A DNA stretch of 62,273 nucleotides from Chlamydiota bacterium (GCA_013288075.1 JABDCQ010000006.1:1-62273); one strand, 5' to 3'. Shown: positions 25,378 through 34,508, counted from the stretch's first letter. Notes: generated by a model from the sequence alone, not told the origin. Numbers and translations: made by a program.

Positions 25378-26265
25378 TTAAAACTTCCCTTTCACTCTAA
25401 CTCCAACAGAACTCTGAGTTTCCCCAAATCTGTCTTTTTCTATATGAGCCTCAAACGCAGCTGAGAAATTATCATCTTTTGTTTCTTTATAATACCCCAT
25501 CTCAGCATGAGCTTTTGATTGCCCATCGCTATTTTTTGAAGCAGAGACATCATAATATCCACCCTCATCCTTACAAAGAATACTTGTCCAATCTGATATG
25601 GCATTCTTTTTATAAGGGCACTTAACTATAGTTTCAAATCCCAAAAGAGCACCATCATTAAATAAAAAAGGACTAGTTTTAACGCCTTCACATAAAGCTA
25701 AATCCTCAGAAAAAAAGAAGGGGATGTTTTTATTTCCGAATTGCAAGAAATCCAGTCCCATTTTTTCAAAAACCCTCTCCGAAGAGAAAGCGCTATTTGG
25801 ATCAGTAACATAACAGCGGCCTAAACAACGATCTCCCTTTTTTATAGAAAAATCAAAAAAAACAAAAAAAGGATGATTTTCTTCTTCAGGACACAAAGTA
25901 TATTCAAGATTTTCTATTCGATATTTGCTAGCAATTAAAAGATTGTTCGTATCTGAAGCTAATGCCTTAACTTGATAAAAATGAGCATACGATTTTTTAA
26001 GATCTTGGTAAATAGCGGAAGCTTCTTCATCTAGAACTTTAGCTATACAGACTATATCGGGATTAGTTAAAGAAACTTGGTCTAAAACATCTTCATCAAT
26101 CCTGTTAAGATGCAGAACGTTAAAAGAAGATTCATCTTCAACATAAGTCTTATCAACAACGAGCCCTTCTGCATAATCAATAAATGCTGGAGTGGAAGAG
26201 GTAAGAGTTGTAACAAAAAATATTGGTAAAGAAAGTACAAAAAAAGCACGGATACAAAGTTTCAT
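25378..26265 (-). CDS. Exported endonuclease/phosphatase-fold-like protein with altered active site
   Basis: The 295-residue protein has a signal peptide (about 1-23). The core resembles the exonuclease-endonuclease-phosphatase fold: VLHLNRIDEDVLDQVSLTNP, then PDIVCIAKVLDEE where the family normally has QEV or QEL, and NLLIASKYRIENLEY. The metal-binding Glu is replaced (CIAKV), so catalysis is doubtful. The C-terminal ~60 residues (ending SSVGVRVKGKF) are a charged beta-rich tail that resembles the end of the hydrolase at 30017. First or second gene of the 27246-24473 cassette. Confidence 0.6.
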   Translation of the reverse strand: MKLCIRAFFVLSLPIFFVTTLTSSTPAFIDYAEGLVVDKTYVEDESSFNVLHLNRIDEDVLDQVSLTNPDIVCIAKVLDEEASAIYQDLKKSYAHFYQVKALASDTNNLLIASKYRIENLEYTLCPEEENHPFFVFFDFSIKKGDRCLGRCYVTDPNSAFSSERVFEKMGLDFLQFGNKNIPFFFSEDLALCEGVKTSPFLFNDGALLGFETIVKCPYKKNAISDWTSILCKDEGGYYDVSASKNSDGQSKAHAEMGYYKETKDDNFSAAFEAHIEKDRFGETQSSVGVRVKGKF

Positions 26266-26391
26266 AAAAATCTCCCGGTGGTATTTTTTTTACAAAGTAC
26301 CAATCCCCCCAAAAAAAACACAACAAAAAATTAATAATTCTTTAACTTTTCATCAAACAAACATCAAGATACCAGGATACACGATCCTGAT

Positions 26392-27246
26392 TTAACCATT
26401 ACAACTCTCAATATATTGTACCAGCCTCTTCTCTATAACCTCCTGATATGTAGGACTACAGAAATCATGATCCCATAAAGAAGCCTCTGAATGTCGTTCT
26501 AGAAGGATTAATTGGTCTGCGTACAAATCCATTCCCTCTATATCAAACAAAGAGACAAAGTCGTCCATACTGGCATAATTCCAAGACTCACAGCATAACT
26601 CCCTAGGAATAATCGCAGCAGGCGCTATAGCAAGGACTATAATCCGATTTCTTGTAGACTCTCTAACCGCAAGAAGAGCATTTTTAACATGAAGAGCTCC
26701 CTGACTATGGCAAATCTGAAGAAACTTCTCTTCAGGTTCATGCATAGCAACAAAATCTTCCCACTGGTCTTGAAGAATCTGAATAGGAGGCGTTTCAATA
26801 CCATAATAACCAAGAGCGCATTCTGCAACATCAACCAAGATAGAATGCGTGGCATTGTAAACATGAGATATTTTTACACCACCCCCGTATTCACTTAATC
26901 GCAAAGCATAGGATTGAGCCTCCTCGAAGCTGTTGTTTATTCCATTAATAAATCCAATACCTCCCCTTGGAAGCTCTATATGCCCCACCTCATAAACAAA
27001 GGACTCCCCTTTTAAAAACCGCTTAATTTTCTTAGTTACCTTTGAAATATTGAATGCACGAGACTGATTCATAAGACTACCCGAGCCTCGCGAGTCATTA
27101 TCACCAAGAGAAACCTCGACAAATGCGAAGCTTTCATCAGACGCAAAACGAGAAGGCAAATGCAAAGTATCTTGATTACAAAATATGGATGAGCTTAAGA
27201 AAAATAGAGTTACAAAAATACAAATGTTGGTAAATCTCTTTCCCAT
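26392..27246 (-). CDS. Secreted stand-alone copy of the Rhs C-terminal hydrolase-like domain (1)
   Basis: The 284-residue protein has a signal peptide (about 1-24). From residue 95 it aligns with the tip of the Rhs protein: GIGFINGINN versus ISMLMNGINT, LQICHSQGALHV versus MSTTHSNGGLVQ, SMDDF versus SKKDH, and WDHDFCSPTYQEV versus ADHAFMSPTYENA. Candidate triad is Ser181, Asp228/229 and His260, an alpha/beta-hydrolase arrangement. It may belong to a chlamydial domain of unknown function (I suspect DUF687, unverified). It has a near-identical copy at 31418, including its upstream ~60 bases. Confidence 0.8.
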   Translation of the reverse strand: MGKRFTNICIFVTLFFLSSSIFCNQDTLHLPSRFASDESFAFVEVSLGDNDSRGSGSLMNQSRAFNISKVTKKIKRFLKGESFVYEVGHIELPRGGIGFINGINNSFEEAQSYALRLSEYGGGVKISHVYNATHSILVDVAECALGYYGIETPPIQILQDQWEDFVAMHEPEEKFLQICHSQGALHVKNALLAVRESTRNRIIVLAIAPAAIIPRELCCESWNYASMDDFVSLFDIEGMDLYADQLILLERHSEASLWDHDFCSPTYQEVIEKRLVQYIESCNG

Positions 27247-27415
27247 TTACACCCCTCAAAACCAAGACCATTAAAGACTTGCGCAGAAAAATTTGCAAGG
27301 ATTTTGGAAAATCCAATATAAATATCTCTAAAAAAATTAAAATCAGCATCTATTTTTAATCTCGCATGATTATTTTTCTTTAAGCTAAGCTAAAAGCAGA
27401 TACTGCTGAGCGTTT

Positions 27416-28432
27416 ATGCATATATTATTTTGCCTTTTCGTATTGAGTTTAAGACTACTCCCTCTACAAGCATCTGAAACAAGCTCTAATTTTGCACATG
27501 AGTTTGTGTCTAATCTTCCCTTAGAAGAACGGTTTCAATTAGATTATTTCTTTCGCTCCATTATTCAACAAGATAGTGCCGGATATGTTATTTTAGGAGG
27601 AAAACCTTCCTCAGTTTATACCTTTTTAAAACCTCAATCAACTCAACTCTACGAAATAAGAACAAACCCTATACGAAAGTTCAAGCTTTTCTTAAGTGCT
27701 TTCCATTTCAGTAATTCATGGTTTGGGCAAGGGTTTAAAACATGGGAAAAATACAAAAACTTGTTTTGCGGAGATAATATCTTATTCGAATCTCAAGAAG
27801 CAAACGAAGAGCTTCATTACATTAATTTATTTATCATTAATAAAAGCGTTCTTATTAAAACCATTAAAATCCACCCAGATAAAATTAAAGTCTCTAACTC
27901 CATTTCAAATCAGGAGAAAAATTTATTTAATAAGATTGTCCAGCAAAAATTCCACGAAAAGCAAGACGTTCTTGGAATCTGTTTAGGTTACGGAAGAAAA
28001 AATGCAGAATTATTTCAAAAATTCGCAACTTTATATGAGCGGCTTGGAACTAAAAGATTTTCCCCCATTCTAATATCACCCGTTCAGAGAAAAAACATGG
28101 AAAGAGAACTTGCATCTATTCAAAAAAAACTAAAATACTCAAGTTCGGAAGAAGAATCATCTATGCCATTTCAATTTGTTCATGACGTAGGCTTTAGAGC
28201 AAATTTGGAAGACAAAGGAACCTTGGCTCTTATTAAGAAATATAAAGAATTAAAAAAGATACTAACCCAAAAGTACGCTCACAATTCCTTCCTAGAAAAA
28301 ACTTTGGAATTAATAATGCTAGCAGACAAACAAAGAAAATATCCTGACAAAACAGTTTGGCCTTGTTGCATAAATCCTCCCCAAGAGGATTTATGCAACA
28401 AGGTCCTTCCCTTTTACCCTAACTCCAAATAA
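27416..28432 (+). CDS. Exported hypothetical protein, 3' end altered by palindrome
   Basis: The 338-residue protein has a signal peptide (about 1-20), then a lysine-rich globular body with FFRSIIQQDSAGYVILGGKP, a VLGICLGYGRKNAELFQKFA stretch (about 179-198) and a coiled-coil-like KKYKELKKILTQKY. I do not recognise the family. The last ~20 codons run through the perfect 19-bp-arm palindrome at 28359-28403, so the original C-terminus is probably lost or replaced. It is divergent from the 26392 gene; the 169-base gap carries both promoters. Confidence 0.6.
   Translation: MHILFCLFVLSLRLLPLQASETSSNFAHEFVSNLPLEERFQLDYFFRSIIQQDSAGYVILGGKPSSVYTFLKPQSTQLYEIRTNPIRKFKLFLSAFHFSNSWFGQGFKTWEKYKNLFCGDNILFESQEANEELHYINLFIINKSVLIKTIKIHPDKIKVSNSISNQEKNLFNKIVQQKFHEKQDVLGICLGYGRKNAELFQKFATLYERLGTKRFSPILISPVQRKNMERELASIQKKLKYSSSEEESSMPFQFVHDVGFRANLEDKGTLALIKKYKELKKILTQKYAHNSFLEKTLELIMLADKQRKYPDKTVWPCCINPPQEDLCNKVLPFYPNSK
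28359..28403. repeat. IS-end-like palindrome, copy 2
   Basis: Arms CCTTGTTGCATAAATCCTC and its exact inverse lie at 28361-28379 and 28385-28403, around a 5-base loop. This is the same sequence as the 19390 copy. It lies inside the 3' end of the 27416 reading frame and beside a short gene remnant. It can also act as a hairpin in RNA. Confidence 0.88.
28404..28432 (-). pseudogene. Trace of a second 25378-like gene (C-terminal codons)
   Basis: On the minus strand this reads GVRVKGK, the exact tail of the 25378 protein, with about 22 of 24 bases matching. It lies just past the 3' end of the retropepsin-like gene and is cut by the palindrome. The match is short, so it may be chance. Confidence 0.35.
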
Positions 28433-28442
28433 ATACTTTCCG

Positions 28443-30029
28443 TTAATGTATTTTAGTTTCTTTTAGTGATTGAAGATCTATAAAGATGAGTTTTTTTGAA
28501 TAATCGATAAATAATGAATACTCGCGAAGAAAGTCCATTCCTAGATAACCATCATGCTCAAAACGAGAGTTAACAGCTAAGGGAAGGATAGAACGGGGGC
28601 CAAAATCATGGTCCATTAAGCAAAAGCGAGAGGTTGAGCGCGCATGCGGAGTTCTAATTACTGTGCAGGTAGCGCCTGTATCGAGCAAGAGCTGGAAATG
28701 ACCTGAGTCTGTTTCAACAGAAAGCAAAATACCATCGTGATGAAGAATGAACGGAATAGCTAAAAGGTCTCTTGATAAAAAACCAGCCTCTTGAAGATGA
28801 AGATAATCATTGGCCGCATAGAGAGAAGAGTTCCGAAAATCCAAAAACAAGTTGTATTTTTCAAGAATGAGCCTTCCTATTGATCCCATATGTTCTTCTG
28901 GAATAGCATTAAAAGTGACATTTTTATGGAAGTCTTCTCTATCTTGAACTACAAGTGGATCAACAAAAAAAAGAGGCCCCATTTTGATTTCGGGAAGAGT
29001 AAATGCCGTTGATTGATATTTATTTCCCATAAAATCACTCCATTCCGCGTTACCATAACGAGTTTTCTTAATACCCTCTAAAATTTTTTCATTTAAAGAA
29101 AAAAGAAACCTACTACCAAAATCAATCTCTAAAGAATGAGTCTTATCTTCGATTTGGATATTTGTGATGGGAATACCACAATTACCAAAAGTAATAGGAA
29201 ATCGCATGTAATTAGGAGAGGGCTCAACATAAGCGATTTTATTCAAATAATCGAGATAAATTGCGTGATTTTTAAGAAAATCCATACCAATAAATCCATC
29301 AATTCCAGAAAAAGCATCGGGAAGATCTAAAGACTCAAAAACAACTCTTCCAAACTCTTTTTTTCCAATACAAAAACTTGAAGAAGTAAAGTCTTTAGAA
29401 GGAATAAGAGATGACTTTAAAGCGGTTGCTGTAGAAGTTGTATTAAGAGAAAGATTTAGAATTCCTAAATCGGTATGTACTTGAAAGATAATACCTAAAG
29501 GACTTACTTTAAAAGGAATTTTTACCCAGCTTTCGTCAGCAAGATTCTTGCGTTTTATTCTTGAAAACGAATTACAAGCAATAATGCGGGAATGAGAAAA
29601 ATCTAATAAAAGATTAAACTCTCCTCCTAGGTATTTCCCTAATATATTTGCTCCTTTTTCTTTAGTTTGGATAGCAATCATATCATTTAAAATTAAATCC
29701 CCGATTTTAATCTCTGGTATCATGTAAGAAGGCGCTTCGTAAGATTGGCCACTTAAATCGCACCACTTAGCTGTTTCATGTGGTTGCTTCTGAATAGAAT
29801 TTAGAGTTTCCTCATTAAGAAATAATGGGAATCTGGAGCCAATTCTAACCTCTATGGGATAAGTAAGGGTGCCAAACTTGGCATCAATTAAAGGATGATC
29901 AAATTGATTGTATGTAATAGAAAAAGGGATGAAATAGGCTTTGGAGGAGAAATACCAAAGAGTCCCCCCAGTTATAATCAAAATGCTAATACAAAAAAGC
30001 CAGAATATTTTTTGCTTTATAAATTCCAT
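28443..30029 (-). CDS. Tandemly duplicated retropepsin-like protein, mostly degenerate
   Basis: The 528-residue protein has an N-terminal membrane anchor (about 9-28) and four retropepsin-like half-domains, twice the number in the 24473 protein. The catalytic positions read VRIGSRFP (about 56-63), LNTTSTAT, LEIDFGSRF (about 304-312) and LLLDTGATCTVI (about 452-463), so only the last keeps DTG. Conserved IDGFIGMDFLKNH and DGYLGMDFLREY close each repeat. It likely arose by fusion of two copies of a 24473-like gene. It overlaps the 30017 gene by 13 bases, so the two are coupled. Confidence 0.75.
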   Translation of the reverse strand: MEFIKQKIFWLFCISILIITGGTLWYFSSKAYFIPFSITYNQFDHPLIDAKFGTLTYPIEVRIGSRFPLFLNEETLNSIQKQPHETAKWCDLSGQSYEAPSYMIPEIKIGDLILNDMIAIQTKEKGANILGKYLGGEFNLLLDFSHSRIIACNSFSRIKRKNLADESWVKIPFKVSPLGIIFQVHTDLGILNLSLNTTSTATALKSSLIPSKDFTSSSFCIGKKEFGRVVFESLDLPDAFSGIDGFIGMDFLKNHAIYLDYLNKIAYVEPSPNYMRFPITFGNCGIPITNIQIEDKTHSLEIDFGSRFLFSLNEKILEGIKKTRYGNAEWSDFMGNKYQSTAFTLPEIKMGPLFFVDPLVVQDREDFHKNVTFNAIPEEHMGSIGRLILEKYNLFLDFRNSSLYAANDYLHLQEAGFLSRDLLAIPFILHHDGILLSVETDSGHFQLLLDTGATCTVIRTPHARSTSRFCLMDHDFGPRSILPLAVNSRFEHDGYLGMDFLREYSLFIDYSKKLIFIDLQSLKETKIH

Positions 30030-31225
30030 GAAAATCGCCCTTCAATTTTACACTCTCCTTTGATGTTTCCTTCATTATCTTTATTTATATTTCCTTCGAT
30101 TTTTCCTTCGATTTTAATATTTTCATCGATTTCTGTAAAAATGGTAATGTCACTTCTGGCGTATTCATTGCCCTTAGTGTCTTTTGAGCCTCCAAATCCA
30201 ATACTAGCTTCACCACTTCCTCTACTAAAAACATAATGAGAGATATCGTTTTCCCAATCATTAGAAATAAGAGGTAAAGAAGGTGATTGCGAGGCGATTT
30301 GATTGTCCCATCGTTGTTCCCCTCCTAATAAAATTGAATTTAACCACACAAAAGCCGAGGCTTGAATATTTGAATAACCTAAATTATGCCCATAACCTTC
30401 TAGTGGAAGATAAGTAAGAGCGTTATTTTCTTTTAAAATTTCAGCCGCAAGATCAGCACTAGCAACGGGAATTTGATCATCTTGTTTCCCATGAACAAGA
30501 TAAATAGGAAGAGAAAGCTGAGATAAAGAAATAGAAGCCGCATCTGCTGCAAGCAAAGCTGCCCACCATTTATAAGTATTGCCTAAAAACAGTTCAGTAG
30601 CACTTGGATTAAGCACCATAATATCCAATTGTCCATCCAAAAAAATCATATATTGATCAATCTCATTTTCTGATGCCCCATGCTCTTCAAGACGATGACG
30701 AATCGTCCATTTTACTTCTTCTCTAGGTTTCATGCCACCCCCAGTGGCAAATAATAAAACAGCAGCCGTTTTCGATACTTGACTTGCTAAATTTGCGGCT
30801 AATAAACCTCCCTCTGATTCACCCCAAAAAATGGCTTTCCCTTCCCAAGAAGAAGCTATCAAGTGTAAATTTTCTAAGCAAAAAATATAATCTTCTTGTC
30901 GTTTTTGAAGGCAATTATTCTGATTATATTCAAATAAGTTAATCCCATCTCTTGAAATTCCTTGTTTTTCAAGAACTACGAGTCCTACACCACAAGAACT
31001 AGCTTGATCGGATAAATCAAGATACCACCTAAAAGAACTCTCGCAAGACGAGCCTTGAATGGCAAAAATAATGGGAGAATAAGGCGTGCTAGGGGGAAGA
31101 AAATAGCCTTGTAAAACACTACCATCTTCGCGTGACAAGAAAAAAGGATCGCCTTTATCAGCATACATCCTTTTAAATCCAAAGATACAGAAAAAAATCA
31201 AACACAGTTTAGCTATGCCTTTCAT
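30017..31225 (-). CDS. Exported alpha/beta hydrolase with beta-rich C-terminal tail
   Basis: The 402-residue protein has a signal peptide (about 1-22). The hydrolase core shows the nucleophile elbow WGESEGG (about 149-155), an acid in HGKQDDQIP and the histidine in GYGHNLGY, a complete Ser-Asp-His triad. It could be an esterase or peptidase of the envelope or be secreted. The last ~70 residues (KIEGKIEGNI, then GECKIEGRFSW) are repetitive, charged and beta-rich, resembling the tail of the 25378 protein, and may be a shared sorting or binding module. Part of the 32278-28443 cassette. Confidence 0.82.
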   Translation of the reverse strand: MKGIAKLCLIFFCIFGFKRMYADKGDPFFLSREDGSVLQGYFLPPSTPYSPIIFAIQGSSCESSFRWYLDLSDQASSCGVGLVVLEKQGISRDGINLFEYNQNNCLQKRQEDYIFCLENLHLIASSWEGKAIFWGESEGGLLAANLASQVSKTAAVLLFATGGGMKPREEVKWTIRHRLEEHGASENEIDQYMIFLDGQLDIMVLNPSATELFLGNTYKWWAALLAADAASISLSQLSLPIYLVHGKQDDQIPVASADLAAEILKENNALTYLPLEGYGHNLGYSNIQASAFVWLNSILLGGEQRWDNQIASQSPSLPLISNDWENDISHYVFSRGSGEASIGFGGSKDTKGNEYARSDITIFTEIDENIKIEGKIEGNINKDNEGNIKGECKIEGRFSWNL

Positions 31226-31417
31226 TATATGCTCCTAGGTATATACTTTATGAATAAACACTTAGCACCAAAAAATTATTGGAATCTTTTTTCACAACCT
31301 AGCATTAAGGAACAAAAAATCACAACAAAAAATTAAGTGTTCTTTAAATTTTCTTAAAATGAAACACCGGTCAAATAAATAACCGTGTATACTTTTTAGC
31401 AGGTCTATCCAAATCAT

Positions 31418-32278
31418 TTAAGATTTACAGCTATTGATGTATTGCATCACACATTTCTCTATAACTTCCTGATATGTAGGACTACAGAAATCATGATCCC
31501 ATAAAGAGGCATCCGCATGTCGATCTAGAAGAATTAACTGATCTGCATACAAATCCATCCCCTCTATATCAAACAAAGAAACAAAGTCATCCATACTGGC
31601 ATAATTCCAAGACTCACAGCATAACTCCCTAGGAATAATCGCAGCAGGCGCTATAGCAAGGACTTTAATCCTTTTTCTTATAGATTCTGTAACCGCAAGA
31701 AGAGCATTTTTAACATGAAGAGCTCCCTGACTATGGCAAATCTGAAGAAACTTCTCCTCAGGTTCATGCATAGCAACAAAATCTTCCCACTGGTCTTGAA
31801 GAATCTGGATAGGAGGCGTTTCAATACCATAATATCCCAAGGCGCATTCTGCAACATCAACCAAGATAGAATGCGTAGCATTGTAAACATGAGATATTTT
31901 TACACCTCCCCCGTATTCACTTAATCGCAAAGCATAGGATTGAGCCTCCTCAAAGTCATTGTTTATTCCATTAATAAACCCAATACCTCCCCTTGGAAGT
32001 TCTATATGCCCCACCTCATAAACAAAGGACTCCCCTTTTAAAAACCGCTTAATTTTCTTAGCTACTTTTGAAATATTGAATGCACGAGACTGATTCATAA
32101 GACTACGCGAGCCTCGTGAGTCATTATCACCAAGAGAAACCTCGGCAAATGCGAAGCTTTCATCAGACGCAAAACGAGAAGACAAATGCAAAGTGTCTTG
32201 ATTACAAAATATGGATGAGCTTAAGAAAAATAGAGTCGCAAAAATCCAATTACCAACAAGACCCTTTCTCATTCTCAC
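31418..32278 (-). CDS. Secreted stand-alone copy of the Rhs C-terminal hydrolase-like domain (2)
   Basis: The 286-residue protein is nearly identical to the 26392 product apart from its first ~16 residues and scattered changes. It has a signal peptide (about 1-26), MNQSRAFNIS, GIGFINGINN, CHSQGALHV, SMDDF and WDHDFCSPTY in the same positions, so the proposed Ser-Asp-His triad is intact. Flanking DNA on both sides is also shared with the other copy, showing a recent ~1-kb duplication. It heads the cassette whose other genes are the 30017 hydrolase and the 28443 retropepsin-like protein. Confidence 0.8.
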   Translation of the reverse strand: MRMRKGLVGNWIFATLFFLSSSIFCNQDTLHLSSRFASDESFAFAEVSLGDNDSRGSRSLMNQSRAFNISKVAKKIKRFLKGESFVYEVGHIELPRGGIGFINGINNDFEEAQSYALRLSEYGGGVKISHVYNATHSILVDVAECALGYYGIETPPIQILQDQWEDFVAMHEPEEKFLQICHSQGALHVKNALLAVTESIRKRIKVLAIAPAAIIPRELCCESWNYASMDDFVSLFDIEGMDLYADQLILLDRHADASLWDHDFCSPTYQEVIEKCVMQYINSCKS

Positions 32279-32335
32279 CTCTCAAAACCCAGGTCATTAA
32301 AGACTTGCGTAAAGAAAATTGCAAGGATTTTAACG

Positions 32336-33625
32336 CTAATCAGTTTTTCTTCCGTTAACGGGGTGTTTTTCTTTCATGAAAATATAAGAAAGAAGGGAAA
32401 GAAGAGCAAAGAATAAGATAATCCAGCTAAAAGCTCCTTCATATTTTGTAAGCCGAGTAAAATAGAGAACAAGAAATGGCGTAAATCCTCCAATGATAGT
32501 GTCTGCAACATTAAAACAGACTGCTACACAAGTGTATCGTACACGAGTTGGAAATAGCTCTGGCGTACTATAAGAAAGCAAAGCAGTATTACAAGTGAAG
32601 AGCAGAGCAAAAATAGTTATTACGATACCTAAACCACGTAACGAAGAGTGAGTAACAAAATAACTTAGGGGCAATAACAAAAAAACATTGCCTATTGTAG
32701 ACCATATCAACATTTTTTTATTATTGATTCTATCAGCAAGAAATCCAAAAAAAGGCAGAGATACAATAATTAAAATCAAGAGACTGCATGAAATAATCAA
32801 AGAGTCTACATAACTATTCCCTAGCATTTCTTTGAAATATCCAGGAACATTAACCGTAATAAAAAAAACAGCAGAAGAATTAAATACCCAAAATAAAGTC
32901 CCTTTGAGAAGAGGTTTTCTATGCTCATACAGAACTTGCAGGATAGGTTCTTTAATGATTGTAGAATGTTTGGACATTTCTTGATAAAGGGGCGTTTCAT
33001 GTAAGCGAGAGCGAATGAACACACCACAAAGACCAAGCAGTCCCCCAAATAAAAATGAAAGACGCCATCCCCAGGTAATCAAAGATTCTGGAGATAAAAA
33101 CAATTCTAGAAAAAAACACTCAATTGTGCTAAGCAAAAGCCCAGTTAGGACTCCGAAACAAGCCCAACTGCAAAAATATCGACGTTTATGAAACTCAGAA
33201 CATTCATATAAATAACAAAAAGCTCCAGGAAGTTCTCCTCCTGCAGGAAATGCTTGTAAAAACCGCACGCAAGTTAGAAATACAGGTGCTAATGCCCCGA
33301 CTTGTGTACGAGTCGGCAAAAGTCCTGTTGTTATAGTAGGAATGGTCATCATGAGTAAAGACAGGATAAATGCCTTCTTCCTTCCAATACGATCTCCAAG
33401 CCTACCAAAGAAAAGGCCCCCTAATGGACGCGCTAAAAGGCCAAAAGCAAAAATCAAAAGAGTACTCATCAAATTAGTGCTTTCAGTTTCCGGGCTGAAA
33501 AAAAGCTTTGCAATAACTGGAGACCAATATACGTAAAGATAAATTTCATACCATTCTAGCAAATTTCCAAAGGTAACCGCAAAAACAACATTACGCTGAT
33601 TTTTTATAGAGAAATCCAAACTCAT
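32336..33625 (-). CDS. MFS transporter, metabolite:H+ symporter type (ProP-like)
   Basis: The 429-residue protein has 12 predicted membrane helices. The family motif GRLGDRIGRKKAF (about 73-85) follows the second helix, and FGNLLEWYEIYLYVYW opens the first, as in ProP/shikimate/citrate-type transporters. It should import an osmolyte or organic acid with protons; the substrate is not evident. ATG at 33625 is chosen because AAAGGA lies a few bases upstream; the longer frame to 33667 lacks a ribosome site. It follows the repeated cassette and precedes (divergently in role) a methyltransferase on the same strand. Confidence 0.9.
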   Translation of the reverse strand: MSLDFSIKNQRNVVFAVTFGNLLEWYEIYLYVYWSPVIAKLFFSPETESTNLMSTLLIFAFGLLARPLGGLFFGRLGDRIGRKKAFILSLLMMTIPTITTGLLPTRTQVGALAPVFLTCVRFLQAFPAGGELPGAFCYLYECSEFHKRRYFCSWACFGVLTGLLLSTIECFFLELFLSPESLITWGWRLSFLFGGLLGLCGVFIRSRLHETPLYQEMSKHSTIIKEPILQVLYEHRKPLLKGTLFWVFNSSAVFFITVNVPGYFKEMLGNSYVDSLIISCSLLILIIVSLPFFGFLADRINNKKMLIWSTIGNVFLLLPLSYFVTHSSLRGLGIVITIFALLFTCNTALLSYSTPELFPTRVRYTCVAVCFNVADTIIGGFTPFLVLYFTRLTKYEGAFSWIILFFALLSLLSYIFMKEKHPVNGRKTD

Positions 33626-33773
33626 TAATCCTTTGTTAAAAAGATTCTGCAAAGAAAAAACCAACAACTCAGTCTTTTAGAATAACTTTATCCTAATTTA
33701 CATAGAAACCATTTATACATTATAAATCAACAAGTATATGTTATAAAATCCAAGAAAACTAGAAAAACAATTT

Positions 33774-34508
33774 TCAGGTAGAAATCGTCTTCTTAGCTAT
33801 GAAAACTGTAAATGGTGAGTAAGCTATCTCGTCCTCCCAAGAATGTGATTCATCCAAAAAACCTAAAGGAGAATGAGTTTTTAAAATTTCTAGATTCGCT
33901 TTCTTAAAACAATCTAAATAGTCAGATTCTCTCCAGTAGTAATCATAAAATTCTATTTCAAGGTGTTTTAATGCAAGTTTCACTATATCCCCTGCCTGAA
34001 GATTTCGATTCTCTTCAAAATCAGCATTAAATGACACCCACTCCCTAGATAGAGAATATAAGTGCTCACTTCCCGTGATGCCTATAAAAACTCCGCCTTC
34101 TTTTAGAAAAGAAAGGGATTTCTTCAAATACTGAATAATTTCTTTCTTTGTTGATAACTCTAAAAGCACAAAACTTGAAAAAACAAAATCAAAATCCCCG
34201 TTAGGGGTTAAATCATCAACATGATGAAACTTCATATACGGAAAATTAGATCGTGCTTTTTCTAACATATTCCAACTAACGTCTAAACCAATTACATCGA
34301 GGTCCAAATTATATAAAAATTCAGCAGAAGCCCCGGTTCCTGATCCAAAATCCAAAGTCCGTCTACCTTTAACAAATTTATTAATAAACTTTGGGATATC
34401 CCTGTATGCTAAATATCGATGTGAAGCCTTATGAGTTTGTAAATAACACTCAGCTAATTCTTCTGTTTTTGTCTCATCAGACTTATAAGCAACTATTGTT
34501 GATTTCAT
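33774..34508 (-). CDS. Class I SAM-dependent methyltransferase
   Basis: The 244-residue protein has the class I fold signatures: motif I TLDFGSGTGASAEFLY (about 54-69), motif II VIGLDVSWNMLEKAR (about 75-89), an acidic DDLTPNGDFDFVFSSFVLLE, and motif VI-like LKEGGVFIGITG. It would methylate a small molecule or protein using S-adenosylmethionine. It is very AT-rich, like the neighbouring 34797 gene, from which it diverges. The substrate is unknown; the pairing with a GNAT-like gene suggests a small biosynthetic or modification unit. Confidence 0.88.
   Translation of the reverse strand: MKSTIVAYKSDETKTEELAECYLQTHKASHRYLAYRDIPKFINKFVKGRRTLDFGSGTGASAEFLYNLDLDVIGLDVSWNMLEKARSNFPYMKFHHVDDLTPNGDFDFVFSSFVLLELSTKKEIIQYLKKSLSFLKEGGVFIGITGSEHLYSLSREWVSFNADFEENRNLQAGDIVKLALKHLEIEFYDYYWRESDYLDCFKKANLEILKTHSPLGFLDESHSWEDEIAYSPFTVFIAKKTIST

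Noticed and set aside
26637-31924. Short frames conserved in both copies of the hydrolase-domain gene
   Set aside because: They are conserved only because the underlying DNA is duplicated; the real frame explains the constraint.
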